Shown one piece after another: positions 46,999 through 58,300 of a stretch of 64,000 bases of DNA; position 1 is the first letter of the stretch; each line of letters begins with the position of its first letter. The stretch lies in assembly GCF_028858725.1 (NCBI RefSeq), contig NC_084763.1:56505152-56569151 (forward strand), given 5' to 3'. This stretch comes from Colius striatus. Lineage: Eukaryota; Chordata; Aves; Coliiformes; Coliidae. The notes below the pieces were generated by a model. That model did not search any database and was not told where the DNA came from. It was given only the letters and a program-made list of their open reading frames with translations. A program made the position numbers and the translations under genes.

Positions 46999-47258
46999 CC
47001 TCCCCACCCGCTTCTCTTTCCCCCTTTGCACCGCGAGGTGGTGACGTGGAAACCTCCCCCGGGACCGGGACAAGCTCCTGGGACCGGTCTCATCTTCGCC
47101 GGGACACCCGTCCCTTCCCTTTTAGTTGTTAATTCGCTCATAAGCAACCAAAAAGAACCCAAAAAGCCACAAGAGGAGAAAGAGGCTTCCAGGGGGAAAA
47201 ACTCGAGTCATTCCCATGTGAAGGTTTAGGGCTAATAATAGCAAGAAGAGAGCTCCTT

Positions 47259-47300
47259 GGAGGAGGAGGAGGAGGAGGAGGAGGAGGAGGAGGAGGAGGG
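47259..47300. repeat. (GGA)n microsatellite
   Basis: About 13 GGA units ending in a G run. Confidence 0.95.
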
Positions 47301-47334
47301 GGAAGCGGGGCTGCTGCCATGGGATGAGGAACAT

Positions 47335-49225
47335 TTCCTTCTTGCTTGGCTTTTCTTTTCCTCTCTGCTCAAACGGGGGAGAAGCAGAAAGGAACAAGGG
47401 CTGCAGGCTTGACCTGTCCCCACAGCTACAGCAAAAAGCTCTCCACCCCCTCTCCTCAGTTTTATGTCTAAATGAACAGCCCCGAAGCAGGAGCCAGCGC
47501 TCCAGTTGGATCCAGCATTTGGTGTTGGCTGGAGGCTCCATCCCACTCCTCCATCCCCTTCCCAGCCCCGGGGCAGGGGAGGGCTGCAAAGCATCACCCT
47601 GCTCTGCAGATCACAGCCGCAAGGGGACACAGGGGACGTTTCCCCCTGCTCCCCCAGCCCCTCCTGCTTTCCCCTCCCATGCAGGTCTCTGGTTGAAGAA
47701 GGGGAGGGATGTGGCGGTCGCCCCACACAAGGAGCAGGGCATTAAACAATCGCCGTCTGGAGGTGATGACCTTTTGGTACATCGTTATCTGTTCCCTTCC
47801 CGTTGCCAGCTCGCATGATTTGATGGCTGATCTCACAATAATTGATGTTTTCCTTAAAGGCCCCGTGCTGCCAGGCTGAGATTTGGCTGCCAGGAGCCCA
47901 AATCAGCAAAGGTTTCCTTGCTGTAATTAAAGAACATCCCCCCCCCCCCCCATCCCCCCTAAATCTCAGCAAACCCAGGATGAGAATGGCTCTGAGCTGT
48001 TAAAACCTGGCTGTTCTTCCATCTCCTCATCCTCCAGGGACCCCCTGCACGTCCCTCAGCACTTCTCAAGTCACACTCACCATGTGAAAGGACTCAGGAG
48101 CAGCTGTTGTTCCAAGGAGAAGGGGATGGCTCTGCTCCCCAGCACAGCTGGGATGGGGCAGCCAAGTTTTCATCTCCTGATTTCATTTGTCAAGTGTGTT
48201 TCTTCTCTCCAGCTGCTCCAGGGGAGGAATGAGCTGGGAACCAGCCTGGCTGGCTGTGCAGGGAGGGGATGTGTCCCCAGGAGGGATTCTGAAGGGAGAA
48301 TGAGCTGGTGGGATGCTCCAGGGATGGAGGAGCAGAGACACGGCTGCAGCTCTTCCTCCCGCTGCTGCTGCTGCCCTTGACGTGGTCACAAGCCAAAAAT
48401 CTTGAGCCTTAAATGTTTTCAAGCAGTTTTGGGGCAGGGAAAACACCCTCCCTAGAAAGTGCTGAGGTAAATCCTTTTGTAGATGCTGAGCTTGAAAAGC
48501 AAGCAACCCTTAAATACACGTCTAAACCAGCTCAGCCCCTCGTTCGGGGCGAATTCTCCTGCAGCCTTGTTTGAAACAGCTCCAAGCAAAACCCTGGCTC
48601 CAAACTTTTAAGGGATTGCCCAGAGCCTGAGCAGAGGATTTTTCTCTCATATCTTAAGCATAGATGCAAGATGAAACGTTTCAGAGGCACAGAAAGAGGT
48701 AACAACAGTCCCCGTGGCTCTCGGGGTTGGCTTTATAGAGACTGTATACACAAGCTCCACTGTATATAACACACACACTAACGTATCCTGACTGTATATA
48801 ACATACACAACACACAAAATGTACTTGAAGGGTGACTGAAGGAGTGCCCTGGCCCCTTGGGATGAGGAACAGAGCATCCTTTTGTCCCCACCCCCCCGTC
48901 CTCCCCCACCAGCCGTACCTTTCACAGCCAGGAATCGAGGTGTGTGTGAGCTGCGGCTCCTCACCGCATCACCGGAGCCCTTCCTGGGGGAAAAGCCCTT
49001 CAGGACACCCAGCCCCAGCCCTGCAACAAAGCCAAGGAGGCAGTTAGTGCTGGGCATCTCTCTGCCAGGCACAATAGGGCAGCGTTTCAGCCCCTGCGCT
49101 CAATGCCCTCATTGTCCGGTCCGGAGCAGCGGCTCCTGGGGGCCGTGGCACAGGGGGAGGCTTCTGCTCCTCTGCAAGCACCCAAAAGCCTTCATCCTCT
49201 CCCTGGAAAGGACCAGGAGGCTTTG
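47335..49225. other. Intergenic DNA
   Basis: C13 run at 47938-47950. Near 48755-48810 'ctgtatataaca' occurs twice with CA-rich spacers. No gene was recognised. Confidence 0.35.
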
Positions 49226-49227
49226 GC

Positions 49228-49542
49228 TTACTGTCAGGGTGACAGATTTAGGGATAGGAGAGATCTCACAGGTTTGGCTTGCCAAGAGGAAGGGGCTGCA
49301 GAGGGCCCTGGCCAGGCTGGAGCTGGGCAGTGGGATGAGGCTGAAGGAGGCCAAGGGGTCTGGGGTCTTGTCCTGGGGCACCCCAAGCTCAGGCAGTGCC
49401 ACAGAGTCCAAGCCCTCCCTAGCCCTGGAGAAACCCCAAAGCCATGGAGCTGAGGTGCTGAGGGCCATGGGGTAGTGCTGGGCTTGGACTTCACGGTCTT
49501 TAAAGTCTTCTCCAACCAAGGTGATTCTATGATCCCGTGAAC
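49228..49542 (+). repeat. CR1 LINE 3' fragment
   Basis: Sense; 'tgaggtgctgagggccatgg' near 49450 and end 'aaggtgattctatgatcccg' at 49518-49537. Its 5' part is diverged. Confidence 0.82.
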
Positions 49543-49544
49543 AG

Positions 49545-51250
49545 CTTCATGCTACTGCCCAGTGTGAGGCTCCTGAGACAGGAGGGAAACAGGATCGTGT
49601 CACCATCAGCTAACAGCTCCCTGATCAAACACAGGGATGCTCTGGGTGGCATTGTGTGGGGATCCTCCCAGGGACTTTGGGTGCTGCATCCAGGGGAGAA
49701 GCACTCTGAGCCCACCAAGAGAGTCAGGGCTGGGGGATGGGATGTGTGAGGGGAGGCTGAACTGAGTCTGGTCAGAGCAGAACAAACAAGGGGAGTCCTT
49801 ATTGACAAATAAAACTATTAACAGGAGGATGGGGAGAAGACTGAGGGTCTGAGTGCAGGTCCTAAAGAGGCTGGGGTGATGCTGCAGTGTGATGGCCCCA
49901 GGAAGCAGCAGCACTCGGGCTTCAGAGGGAAGAGGGGGTGGAAAAAACCATGCTGCATTCAAACCCAGTTGTATCTACAGGCAAATGAAATGTGGCCAAG
50001 CTGCTGTGAGGGAGCTGGGCTGCTCCCCAGGGCTGCTGGCACAGGCAAGCTTGGGAGCCCAGGGCTGGCAGAGGGGAGCAGAAGGGGATGTGCAGCCCAG
50101 GACTGAAGCCACAAGAGCATCCATACTGGCCAGGGTGACTGCAGCACCATGGCTTGTTGGCCTCCATAGGTCAGGCTGCTGTAATAATTAGCAATCAGAT
50201 ACTGAACCAATTAAACATGTGAGATCACCCTCCTTGCTCAGGGAACGGCCTGATGAGCTCTCTCAGCCCACAGATACCAGGAGAGCAATGATGCCCCAGC
50301 ATGGGCAGTGACACCAGTGTCCCCTCTCCACCTGCATCTGGTGTTGGTTTCTCTCTCCAGTCCATGTCACAGTGTCTGGGGGAACCTGTGGGACCACCAC
50401 CACGTCCAAGAGTGGGAACACAGCTCAAGCATCCTGCACTTCCAACCAGGACAAGTGATAGCCCCCCCCCCTTTTTCCCTCCCCAGTCTATCCAGGTGAC
50501 CACATTGCTGGTTGTAGCAGGAGGGACTGGAACACTGCAGACCTTGTGCCCTTTGGTCCTGGCTCCCTGGGGTCTCCTCCTCACGTGGGTTCACCAAAAC
50601 AGTCCCCTCTCTGAGGCAATGAAACAAACCACATCAATCCTCTGAGCTCAGCTCGGGCACTGGCACTTTGCCTTTTGTGCCTCCCTTCTCACCTCCTCCT
50701 CACATCTCTAGCAGCAGGTATGGGGAAAGTAAAAGCTGGGCAAACACCCTGTTGCTGTCTAGTTTCAAGGCTAGGAGAGAGAGCAGGTGTGAGGAGGAGG
50801 GTGCATCCCTGAGCTCACCAGCCTGGGGCTGAACCAGTTGCCTGTGAATTGCAGATGGCTTCTGGCTATTTACAGGCTGCAGCCACGTCCCAGACCAGCA
50901 GAGTCACAGCTGCTCTTGTTGGGAAAAGCTCAGCCTGTGCTGGATTCCTCCTTTGTGGAGCCTGGGCTGAGCTGTGGGGAAGGGGAGCAGGGTGTTGCTG
51001 CTGGTGTCTGGGTGCTCCTTGCAGGGAGAGCCGCCTCAGACAGAGCCCGTCAGGTCTATGGATCAGCGCCCTGTGCTCTCCAGGGATGACACAGTTGCAC
51101 ATGCAGTCGATGAGGGTGACCCAAATACAGCACCCAGCACTGCAGGCACATCCCTGCTCCCAGCTCAGCTGCCAGGGCAGCTGCTGTCTGCATGCAGTGA
51201 TGGAGCTGCAGCTGGAATGGCCCCTGTGAGCATCCTGGAGCACCACACAC
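49545..51250. other. Intergenic DNA
   Basis: No exon was recognised. The part at 49545-49960 has a repeat-like texture but I could not name it. Confidence 0.35.
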
Positions 51251-51252
51251 TG

Positions 51253-51660
51253 CTGGGTCACAGAATCAGAGTGGTGAGGGTGGGAAGGGCCCTGCAGAGC
51301 TCATCCAGCCCAACCCCCTGCTAGATCAGGTTCCCCTGGCTCAGGGGGCACAGGAACGTGTCCAGGTGGGGTTGGAAACCTTCAATAAGGAGCCTCCACA
51401 GCCTCCCTGGGCAGCCTGGGCCAGGTCTCCCTCCCCTCAGCACCAAAGGAGTTTCTCCTCCTATGCTGGGGCACTGCCTGTGTTTCAGCCTGTGCCCATC
51501 ACCCCTTGTCCTGCCACTGGCCACCAGCCTCTCCACATCCACCCTTTAGGGATTTCTCAGCACTGATGAGATCCCCCCTCAGCCTTCTCCTCTCCAGCCT
51601 CAACAGCCCCAGGTCCTGCAGCCTTTCCTCATACAGAGATGTTCCAGTTCATGCTCTAGA
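51253..51660 (-). repeat. CR1 LINE 3' copy
   Basis: Antisense, 'gggtcacagaatcagagtgg' at 51254 to 'gcagcctttcctcatacaga'. Close to the copy at 34.8 kb. Confidence 0.92.
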
Positions 51661-51689
51661 GAGAAAACCCAACACTCCCCCACAACATC

Positions 51690-51775
51690 GAGTCCCAGAA
51701 TGGTGGGGGTTGGAAGGGACTTGTAGAGATGACCCAGCCCAACCCCCTGCAGCTTCCCTGCAGCAGCACAGCCAG
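51690..51775 (-). repeat. CR1 LINE 3' tip
   Basis: Antisense, 'gagtcccagaatggtggggg' and 'gatgacccagcccaaccccc'. Confidence 0.85.
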
Positions 51776-51777
51776 GG

Positions 51778-52222
51778 AAAACAAGCCCCAGAGGAGCCCT
51801 GTGTTGGGTACAGACAGGGGCTGGGTCCCAGCAGGGTCAGTGAGCCCCAGGGAGGGCTCTTCTCTCTGCTGGTGCTACAGATGTACCTGTGTCAGTGCTG
51901 GTGGGGGTCTCAGCAGGAGGCAGCAGCAGCCAGCACGTGGTGGTCACCTCGCTGTCCTGTGGGAGAGCACACAAAGGGCATCAGTATCCCTGGGCAGGGA
52001 CCACGTCCCCCAAGCAAAGCATCAATCCCCCCCCAAAATGAAGCCAACAGTCCATCAGGGCTGGATTCCTCAGGCAGGGAAAGCTGAACCCATCCCACTG
52101 AGCCCCCTCAGCTCACCTGCTCCAGTGCAAAGGCTTCACGTGGTCTGTGAGACACCAGAGAACTTGGCACTGGGGGGGGTCTCAGACTCCCTGGCTGTGC
52201 CAGAGCCAGCCAGCACTAACCC
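51778..52222. other. Intergenic DNA
   Basis: Nothing recognised on either strand. Confidence 0.35.
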
Positions 52223-52224
52223 CA

Positions 52225-52630
52225 CAGGTCACAGCATCAGAATTGTTTGGGTTGGAAAAGACCTTTAAGATCAAGTCCCAGCCCTGCCCTTACCCTGCCC
52301 AGCCCAGCACTACCCCTCAGCACCTCAGCTCCAGGGCTTTGGGATCCCTCCAGGGCTGGGCACTGCCCCAGCTCCCTGGGCAGCCTGGCACAGGGGCTGA
52401 CACCCCTCTCAGGGAAACAGTTCTGCCTCAGCTCCAACCTCAACCTCCCCTGGTGCAACTTGAGCCTGTTTCCTCTTGTCCTGTCATTCGATAGAGAGAA
52501 GAGACCAACCTCCTGTCAGGGAGTTGTAAGGAGTGCTCATGTCTTCCCCCAACCTTCTCCAGGCTGAACAACCCCAGGGCCCTCAGCTGCTCCCCATCAG
52601 CTTTGTGCTCCAGCCCCTTCCCCAGCTGTG
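52225..52630 (-). repeat. CR1 LINE 3' copy
   Basis: Antisense, tail near 52228 ('cacagcatcagaattgtttg') to 'tgtgctccagccccttcccc'; collinear, with the same variant blocks as at 19.3 kb. Confidence 0.92.
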
Positions 52631-52631
52631 T

Positions 52632-53595
52632 TGCTGAACACGTTCAGATGTGCTAAAAGACCTCTGCAGGTGCTAAACACGTGCGAGGATCCCAGGCTGA
52701 GGTGCAATAAGTGGTTTTCCCCCCCCTGACAACCCCTGACAGCACTCAGCTGCCTGTAGCCACAACCTGACCTCGTGTGCACCCACGTGGGCACATCCCA
52801 TTGCCCCTCAGCCCCCAGGGTGGCAAATGCTGGTGCTCCCCCTTAGCTCACACACAGACTGAGCCACACAGCAAGAGGCAAGCAAGGAAACCACAGTTAC
52901 TCCTCATGATTGTTCCTTTTGCTCGGTGCTGATTTGATGCTCCATCCACCCAGCGCGGCTCTGCCCCGCGGTGCCTTTTGGCAGTGGTGTGGAAGGAAGC
53001 CTGAGAATCACAGCTGCTTGCAAAAGCACTGAGAAAAGCCAAGGAAGGAAAACACTCCAGGGGAGAAACGACTCTCCACAGTCCCATGGGGTCAGGTTTT
53101 TGGGGATAGCTGAATAAAGCCACGTGTGACAGCGTTACCTCCCCGTCCTGTCCTTTGTCTCGCTCACCTTCACCCCAAGATAGCCCCAATCTTCTGGTCT
53201 GCTCAGCACCCTCCTGCCTGGAAATCCTTCCAGGGTGGGCAGTAGAGTCCCCCAGGATGTGCATCTTTAATGAGGGTGCTCCTGTGCCACGGCCTGTCCC
53301 TGGATGCCACGTGCATGGAGCAGCAGCCGCGCTGCCCAGCGTGGTCCCTGCCTGCCCAGCGAGGCGTGGGGATGGCTGCAGCCCCCCAGGGAGCTGCTGC
53401 CAAAAACCTGGGACACAGAAAAGTCCTTATGCCTGAGAAAGGGAATGAATGAACCAGGCATCTCATTTCCAGGGGGCAGAAATGAAACCCTTCCTCACAG
53501 GTGCCAAAATTAAACGCTTTCCAACGGGTGCCTTCACCCATCCTGTGACAAGCTTCGACGTGACCCTCCAAAACACCCTGCCAGGAGAGGGGCCG
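52632..53595. other. Intergenic DNA
   Basis: No exon was recognised; GC rises toward the island at 53.6 kb. Confidence 0.35.
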
Positions 53596-53599
53596 CCGC

Positions 53600-54010
53600 T
53601 CAAAACGACCCCCAGGAGATGCCGAGGAGCCTCAGCACCTGCTCGGCAGCCAGCTCGGCCCCTGCAGCCCCCTCCCCATCCCTCCCCATCCCTCCCCATC
53701 CCTCCCGGCAGCAGCTCCCCGGGCACGGGGCGCGTCGCTCGGGGCTTCCCCGGCTGCAGCATCCCCTTCCCCCGCTGCTGAGGGATCGCAGGGGAATCCC
53801 CCCTCGCTTTTTCCCGGCGGTCATCAGCCGAAGCACCGTCCCTTGGCCGTGCCGGGTCGCACTCACCTCGGGCCGGGCTCGGGAGGGCTGCGCGGGCAGC
53901 GCTTGGGCTGTTCCATGCGGTGACGGTCCCCGGAGCCGTTCCCTGCGCGCCCGTGTGCCGCGGCCGCTGCTTTTCCCTGCTGGGGGTTGTGCCATCTAGA
54001 GGCCACGCTG
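53600..54010 (-). promoter_or_regulatory. CpG island with candidate minus-strand first exon
   Basis: A dense CpG island 1.2 kb beyond the GUK1 poly(A) signal. On the minus strand an ATG at 53916 opens 16 codons (MEQPKRCPRSPPEPGP) that reach a strong donor CGAG|GTGAGT at 53867/53866; the frame stops at once inside the putative intron, as a true exon often does. It could be a first exon of an unknown gene, a lncRNA, or a distal GJC2 first exon. Splicing to the GJC2 acceptor would end this frame two codons later. A 10-bp repeat (CCTCCCCATC, three units) lies at 53671-53706. Confidence 0.5.
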
Positions 54011-54014
54011 CCCC

Positions 54015-55165
54015 GTTGCAAAGGCGGCCCCTCGGAAAGGGACCAAAACCTCCCGCTTCGGAGGGGAAAAACACGGTCTATAGATGTAAATGAAACAGCC
54101 CAAGGGAAGTAAGTGATCAAAATAATCATCCAAACAGGCTTCTGAATGCAAACGAAGCTTTCAAAGGGATGCCCAAGGTCTGGCTGTGGTGTGCAGAAGG
54201 TGGATGGGGATTTAGTGGGTGAGGAGGTGGCCTGGAGCAAGAGGCACTGTGCTGGAGCTGGGAGAGCAGCTGGGTAAGCTGCAGAGATGGGATGCAAGCA
54301 GGAGGAAAGCCCAGAGCTGAGAAGGGACACAGGTGCTCTGGTGAGATGGGGCTTTGGTGAGGAAACATCCCAGGCTGGTGTGGCCCAGCTCAGCTGCTCC
54401 TGCCTGCACCGTGGCAGCTGGAGCTCAGCTCGCTTTGGGGGGCAGGACTCACCCCGAGGAGCCCACACAACACACCTGCATCCTGCAGGACAACAGCCTC
54501 TGCCACACACCTCTTGGAAGAGCTGCTCCTGCCCTGCAGCCCAAACGCAGCTTCAGCCACTCTGAGGTACCAGACACAGCCCAACTCATCTCCAGTGGGG
54601 AAGGAACCTCCCCAGCCAGGAGCCAACCCCTCCCAGGTCGTATCCCCAGGGCTATCCCCAGTCAAGGCTGAAGAAAGCTGAGGAAGCAAAGTGCAAAACA
54701 TCCTCCCAGCCCCCAGCAGGGAAAGCTCCTCACATGCCAAACCACAGAGCAGGGAGAGGGCCAGAGCATCAAAGGGACCCCTCCTGGGGCAAGGGAGTTG
54801 TTGCTGCCCTCGAAAGGGCTGTGGGTAGAACAGCACCTGAAAGCTGACCTGCACCTGAACTGCAGTGGGATAAGCACAGATGGATTCCAAGAGTGCTGCC
54901 AGGATGGCAGCTCACAGGAAGGCCAATGACACAACGCCCTGGCAGAGGCTGTCAGAGGGGCTGCAGCCCAGAGGATCCCGACAGCCGTGACTCAGGGGCT
55001 CACATCCATCTGAATCCCTCCCCTCTCTCCAGGGGCACTGCCTGGCATCCCCTGAGGCAGGGCAAGGGCATCCAAGGCCTGGGCAGCTGTCTGTGGTCCC
55101 TGCCCCAGGCACACACACAGCCCTGGGAGGGCACAAACACGAGGGTGAGCTGGGTTTGTTTTCCT
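54015..55165. other. Intergenic DNA downstream of GUK1
   Basis: No exon was recognised on either strand. Confidence 0.35.
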
Positions 55166-55169
55166 TCCT

Positions 55170-55297
55170 TTTAATAGAAACATCCTAGGGGAAGGTGGGA
55201 GGGTGGGAGGAGGGTCAGCCTAAAGGGAATGTCTCAATGACACGTGTGATGTGCTTCAGGAATGATGTGCAAAGTTCCAACACCAGGCAGGCCCAGC
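55170..55297 (-). terminator. GUK1: GUK1 3' UTR and poly(A) signal
   Basis: The variant signal ATTAAA lies on the minus strand at 55175-55170, 123 bases after the stop codon. A T-rich minus-strand tract does not follow clearly, so the cleavage point is not placed. Confidence 0.55.
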
Positions 55298-55333
55298 TCA
55301 GCACTTCCTGGATTCTTCAGTCTTCTTGATTTC
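55298..55333 (-). CDS. GUK1: GUK1 last coding exon
   Basis: Eleven codons, [11 protein letters not shown], then TGA at 55300-55298. Acceptor CTGCAG at 55335-55334. The EIKK start matches human; the last residues are lineage-specific. Confidence 0.9.
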   Translation of the reverse strand, partial: EIKKTEESRKC

Positions 55334-58300
55334 CTGCAGAGGAGAGGGAAGAAAACAACTGTGCATCTGCTGCCAACCCAGAGCTCACAGCTCCTTGGGA
55401 AGCTGGTGCCATGGTTTCTCTGGAGGCCACGGGCAAGAGCAGCTCCACAGCATCAGAGGAACGAGCCCAGAGCTGAGGCACCAGCCTTTAGGGACTTGGG
55501 GGCTCTTCTAAACCAGCAGAACCCTTCCATGCTGCCCTGGAATGTGGGTTTAATAAAGTCTGTGATGGTGTGCTGGGCCTCCAGGCTCTGCCTGCCAGGA
55601 GTGAGGCAGAAGGGCCCCAGCGACTCACCTCCAGGAGTATCCCCTTCAGTTCAGAATAGGCTTTCTCTAAATCATCATTGATGATGACCAGGTCAAACAG
55701 GCCAGGCTCTTTACCTGGGGAAGGGGATGAGGACAGAGGAGTTAGAGAACAAGTTCCTCCCCTGGCTCACCTCTCATGCAGGCCCCCAGCTCCTGGGGTG
55801 TTTTCAGCCAGCACCAACCTGCTTTTGTGCCAGCGGCCACTGCAGTGGGAAGGACACAGCGTGGTGCTGAGATCAGCCTCAGCTGATGTCCCAGCCCTCC
55901 CTGCAAGCACAGGTCAGATGTGCATGCAAAAGCCACCTCCTCCCTCCCTCCCTCTGTGCACATCACTCAAAGGCCTCTGGACTTACTCAGCTCCAAATCG
56001 ACGCGGGCCGCGGTCAGCCGCTTCTGTAAACTCTCCTCTGTCTCAGTCTTCCTGTCCCGCAGCCTCTTCTCCTAAAGCCAACCACAAACCCAGGCAACAA
56101 ATGCTGATCCTCATGCTGCAGGCAGGAACCATCCCCTACCCACCAGCCAGGGCTGTGTGCTACCCCCAGCACCTGAGAACACACTGCACAGGGGCTCATT
56201 TCCAGTCCAGAGCAAAGCAGGGGCCAAGCTGAGTTTGGGCTCAAGATCCCCCCAGAGCTCAGGTTCTGTTTTACCCTGGTTTGGGGTGGGATGTTTGGCA
56301 GGTACTGCTGGGAGATGGAATCTCTCTGCTGGGCTCTGGCAGCTGTTGCTGCTGTTGGCTTCCTCCTCTGCCCACCATGAATCTGCAGGGCTCCCTAAGA
56401 CCAGAGGGACAGAGCACTTCCCTCGGTGTAACACTAAGTGTTGGAGCCAAGTCTGAGCTCAGCAATCTCCTCCTCTCCCCAGCATGAGCACAACTAACAC
56501 ATCCAGAGGCTGCTCAGCTGATGTGGAGGCTGGAACCCAGAGCAGGCAGATGTGACAAGGTGTAGAAAGCCTACAGGAGGGACTCAGAAAGCAGAGCACA
56601 GGTATTTTTATCCCTGGGAGCCTGGCATTGGGTGAGAGGGAAGAGGTAAAAGTGCGCTCAGGAGTGTCCTCCCCACCTTTCCCACGCCCAAGAGGTGAGG
56701 CAGGAGAGGGAAGCCCCTGGGTGCTGAGGGAGAGGCTGATTTCCCCCACATGACCCACGGCAAGGGAAGGTGGTGGCTCACCAGGATGTCTATGGATGGG
56801 GGCTGCACAGAGATGTAGATGGGGTTCAGCTCTGTCCTCTTGATGTTCTTCACGCCCTGGATGTCAATGTCAAGGACACAGATCTGGTTCTGGGCCTGAA
56901 CAGCCTGCACTGCACCTTTACTGGGGACACAGCAAAGAGGGAAGGGCTCAGAGAGTCCAAGGCAGAGCTGGGCTGGGGGTGTCCCCCACAGGCAGAGTGA
57001 ACACTCAGAGGGGAATACAGAAGTGAGGGCCAGGAAGGAGAGCACATCAGACAGAAACCCAAGCACATCACACCACTGATTAAAGCATGGAATTCCTACA
57101 AGTGCCAGAGAAATTGGCTGAGGTGTCCTCTCAGTACCCCCTCTGCAACATGAACTCCACCTGTGTATCAGGCATCACAAAGCAGCCACCTCCTCCACGC
57201 TGTGAGTGGCTGGATTAAGCAGGACACATGTGAAGGAAGGAAGCCTGTCCTGCACAGGATGAAGCCAGGGATTAAAGAGCTTCAGCTCAGTTTCTCCTTG
57301 GTGCTGGGTATTTGGAAAATGAGCTGTCAGGTTTTGCTTCTCTTGCCAAACCAGTGACACTGGCAGCAGCAAGGCCAGGGCAGGGGACTGTGCTCCTTCA
57401 TCAGACCAATTTCTTTCATGCAACTGATGAAACCCCTCCAGAATCATTGACCTCTCCTCCTTGGCAGCTCCTGCACTACAGTGCCACGCTTTGCTACGAC
57501 AATGATGTCAGATATCTGATTTCTAATTAGCATTGCAGCTTAAAGGCTGATCAATCATCAGCACCAATGCCATGGGCAAGGCTATTTTAACACCCCCCCC
57601 GCCCCAACTCTTGAACCCCAGTCAAGGCTGCTGTGCAATTTCTCCCTTTGTAAGCAGCCACTTTACCCAAAGCAGCACAAGCATTTGTTTCCCAACAGCC
57701 AATGCAGACATAACTGCTCCTGAACTCATCCCATTCAGACCCTTGGGTAACACAGGGATGAGGGAACTAAGTGCTGGGAGACAGAACAGACACTTGGAGA
57801 ATCACAGAACCACAAGGGCTGGGAGGGTCCTGCAAAGCTCAGCCAGTGCAACCCCCCTGCCAGAGCAGCACCACCTAGAGCAGGGCACACAGGGACTCAT
57901 CCAGCTGGGTTGGGATGTCTCCAGAGAAGGAGCCTCCACAGCCCATCTGGGCAGCCCCTGCCAGGGCTCCCTCACCTCAACAGGGAAGAGGTTTTTCCTC
58001 CTGTTTCTTTGGAGCCTCTTCTGTTCCAGCTTGTCCCCATTGCCTCTTGTCCTATCATTGGCCATCACTGAGCACAGCCTGGCTCCATCCTCCTCACATC
58101 CACCCTTGATGGATTTGTAACCATGAATGAGCTCACCCCTCAGGCTCCTCTTCTCCAGGCTCAAGAGCCCCAGCTCCCTCAGCCTTTCCTCAGAAGGGAG
58201 ATGATCCACTCCCTTTATCATCTTGTGATAAACCACCCCTGTGCAGGAAGTGTTAAACATCTGAACTTCCTCAGCAGCCCCCAAACACTGGAGCCTACAG

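Larger units (their letters stand above)
46560..47330. promoter_or_regulatory. GC-rich island with two simple repeats
   Basis: CpG-rich, with a 15-bp tandem array (46904-46998, about six units of CCGCTCCTCTTCCTC), a CRE-like TGACGT at about 47042 and a (GGA) run at 47259-47300. It may be an orphan CpG-island promoter. Open frames over it on both strands are driven by the repeats. Confidence 0.4.

Noticed and set aside
46566-47162. Arg/Gly- and Ser-rich frames over the 46.9 kb island
   Set aside because: They are translations of the 15-bp repeat in different frames.
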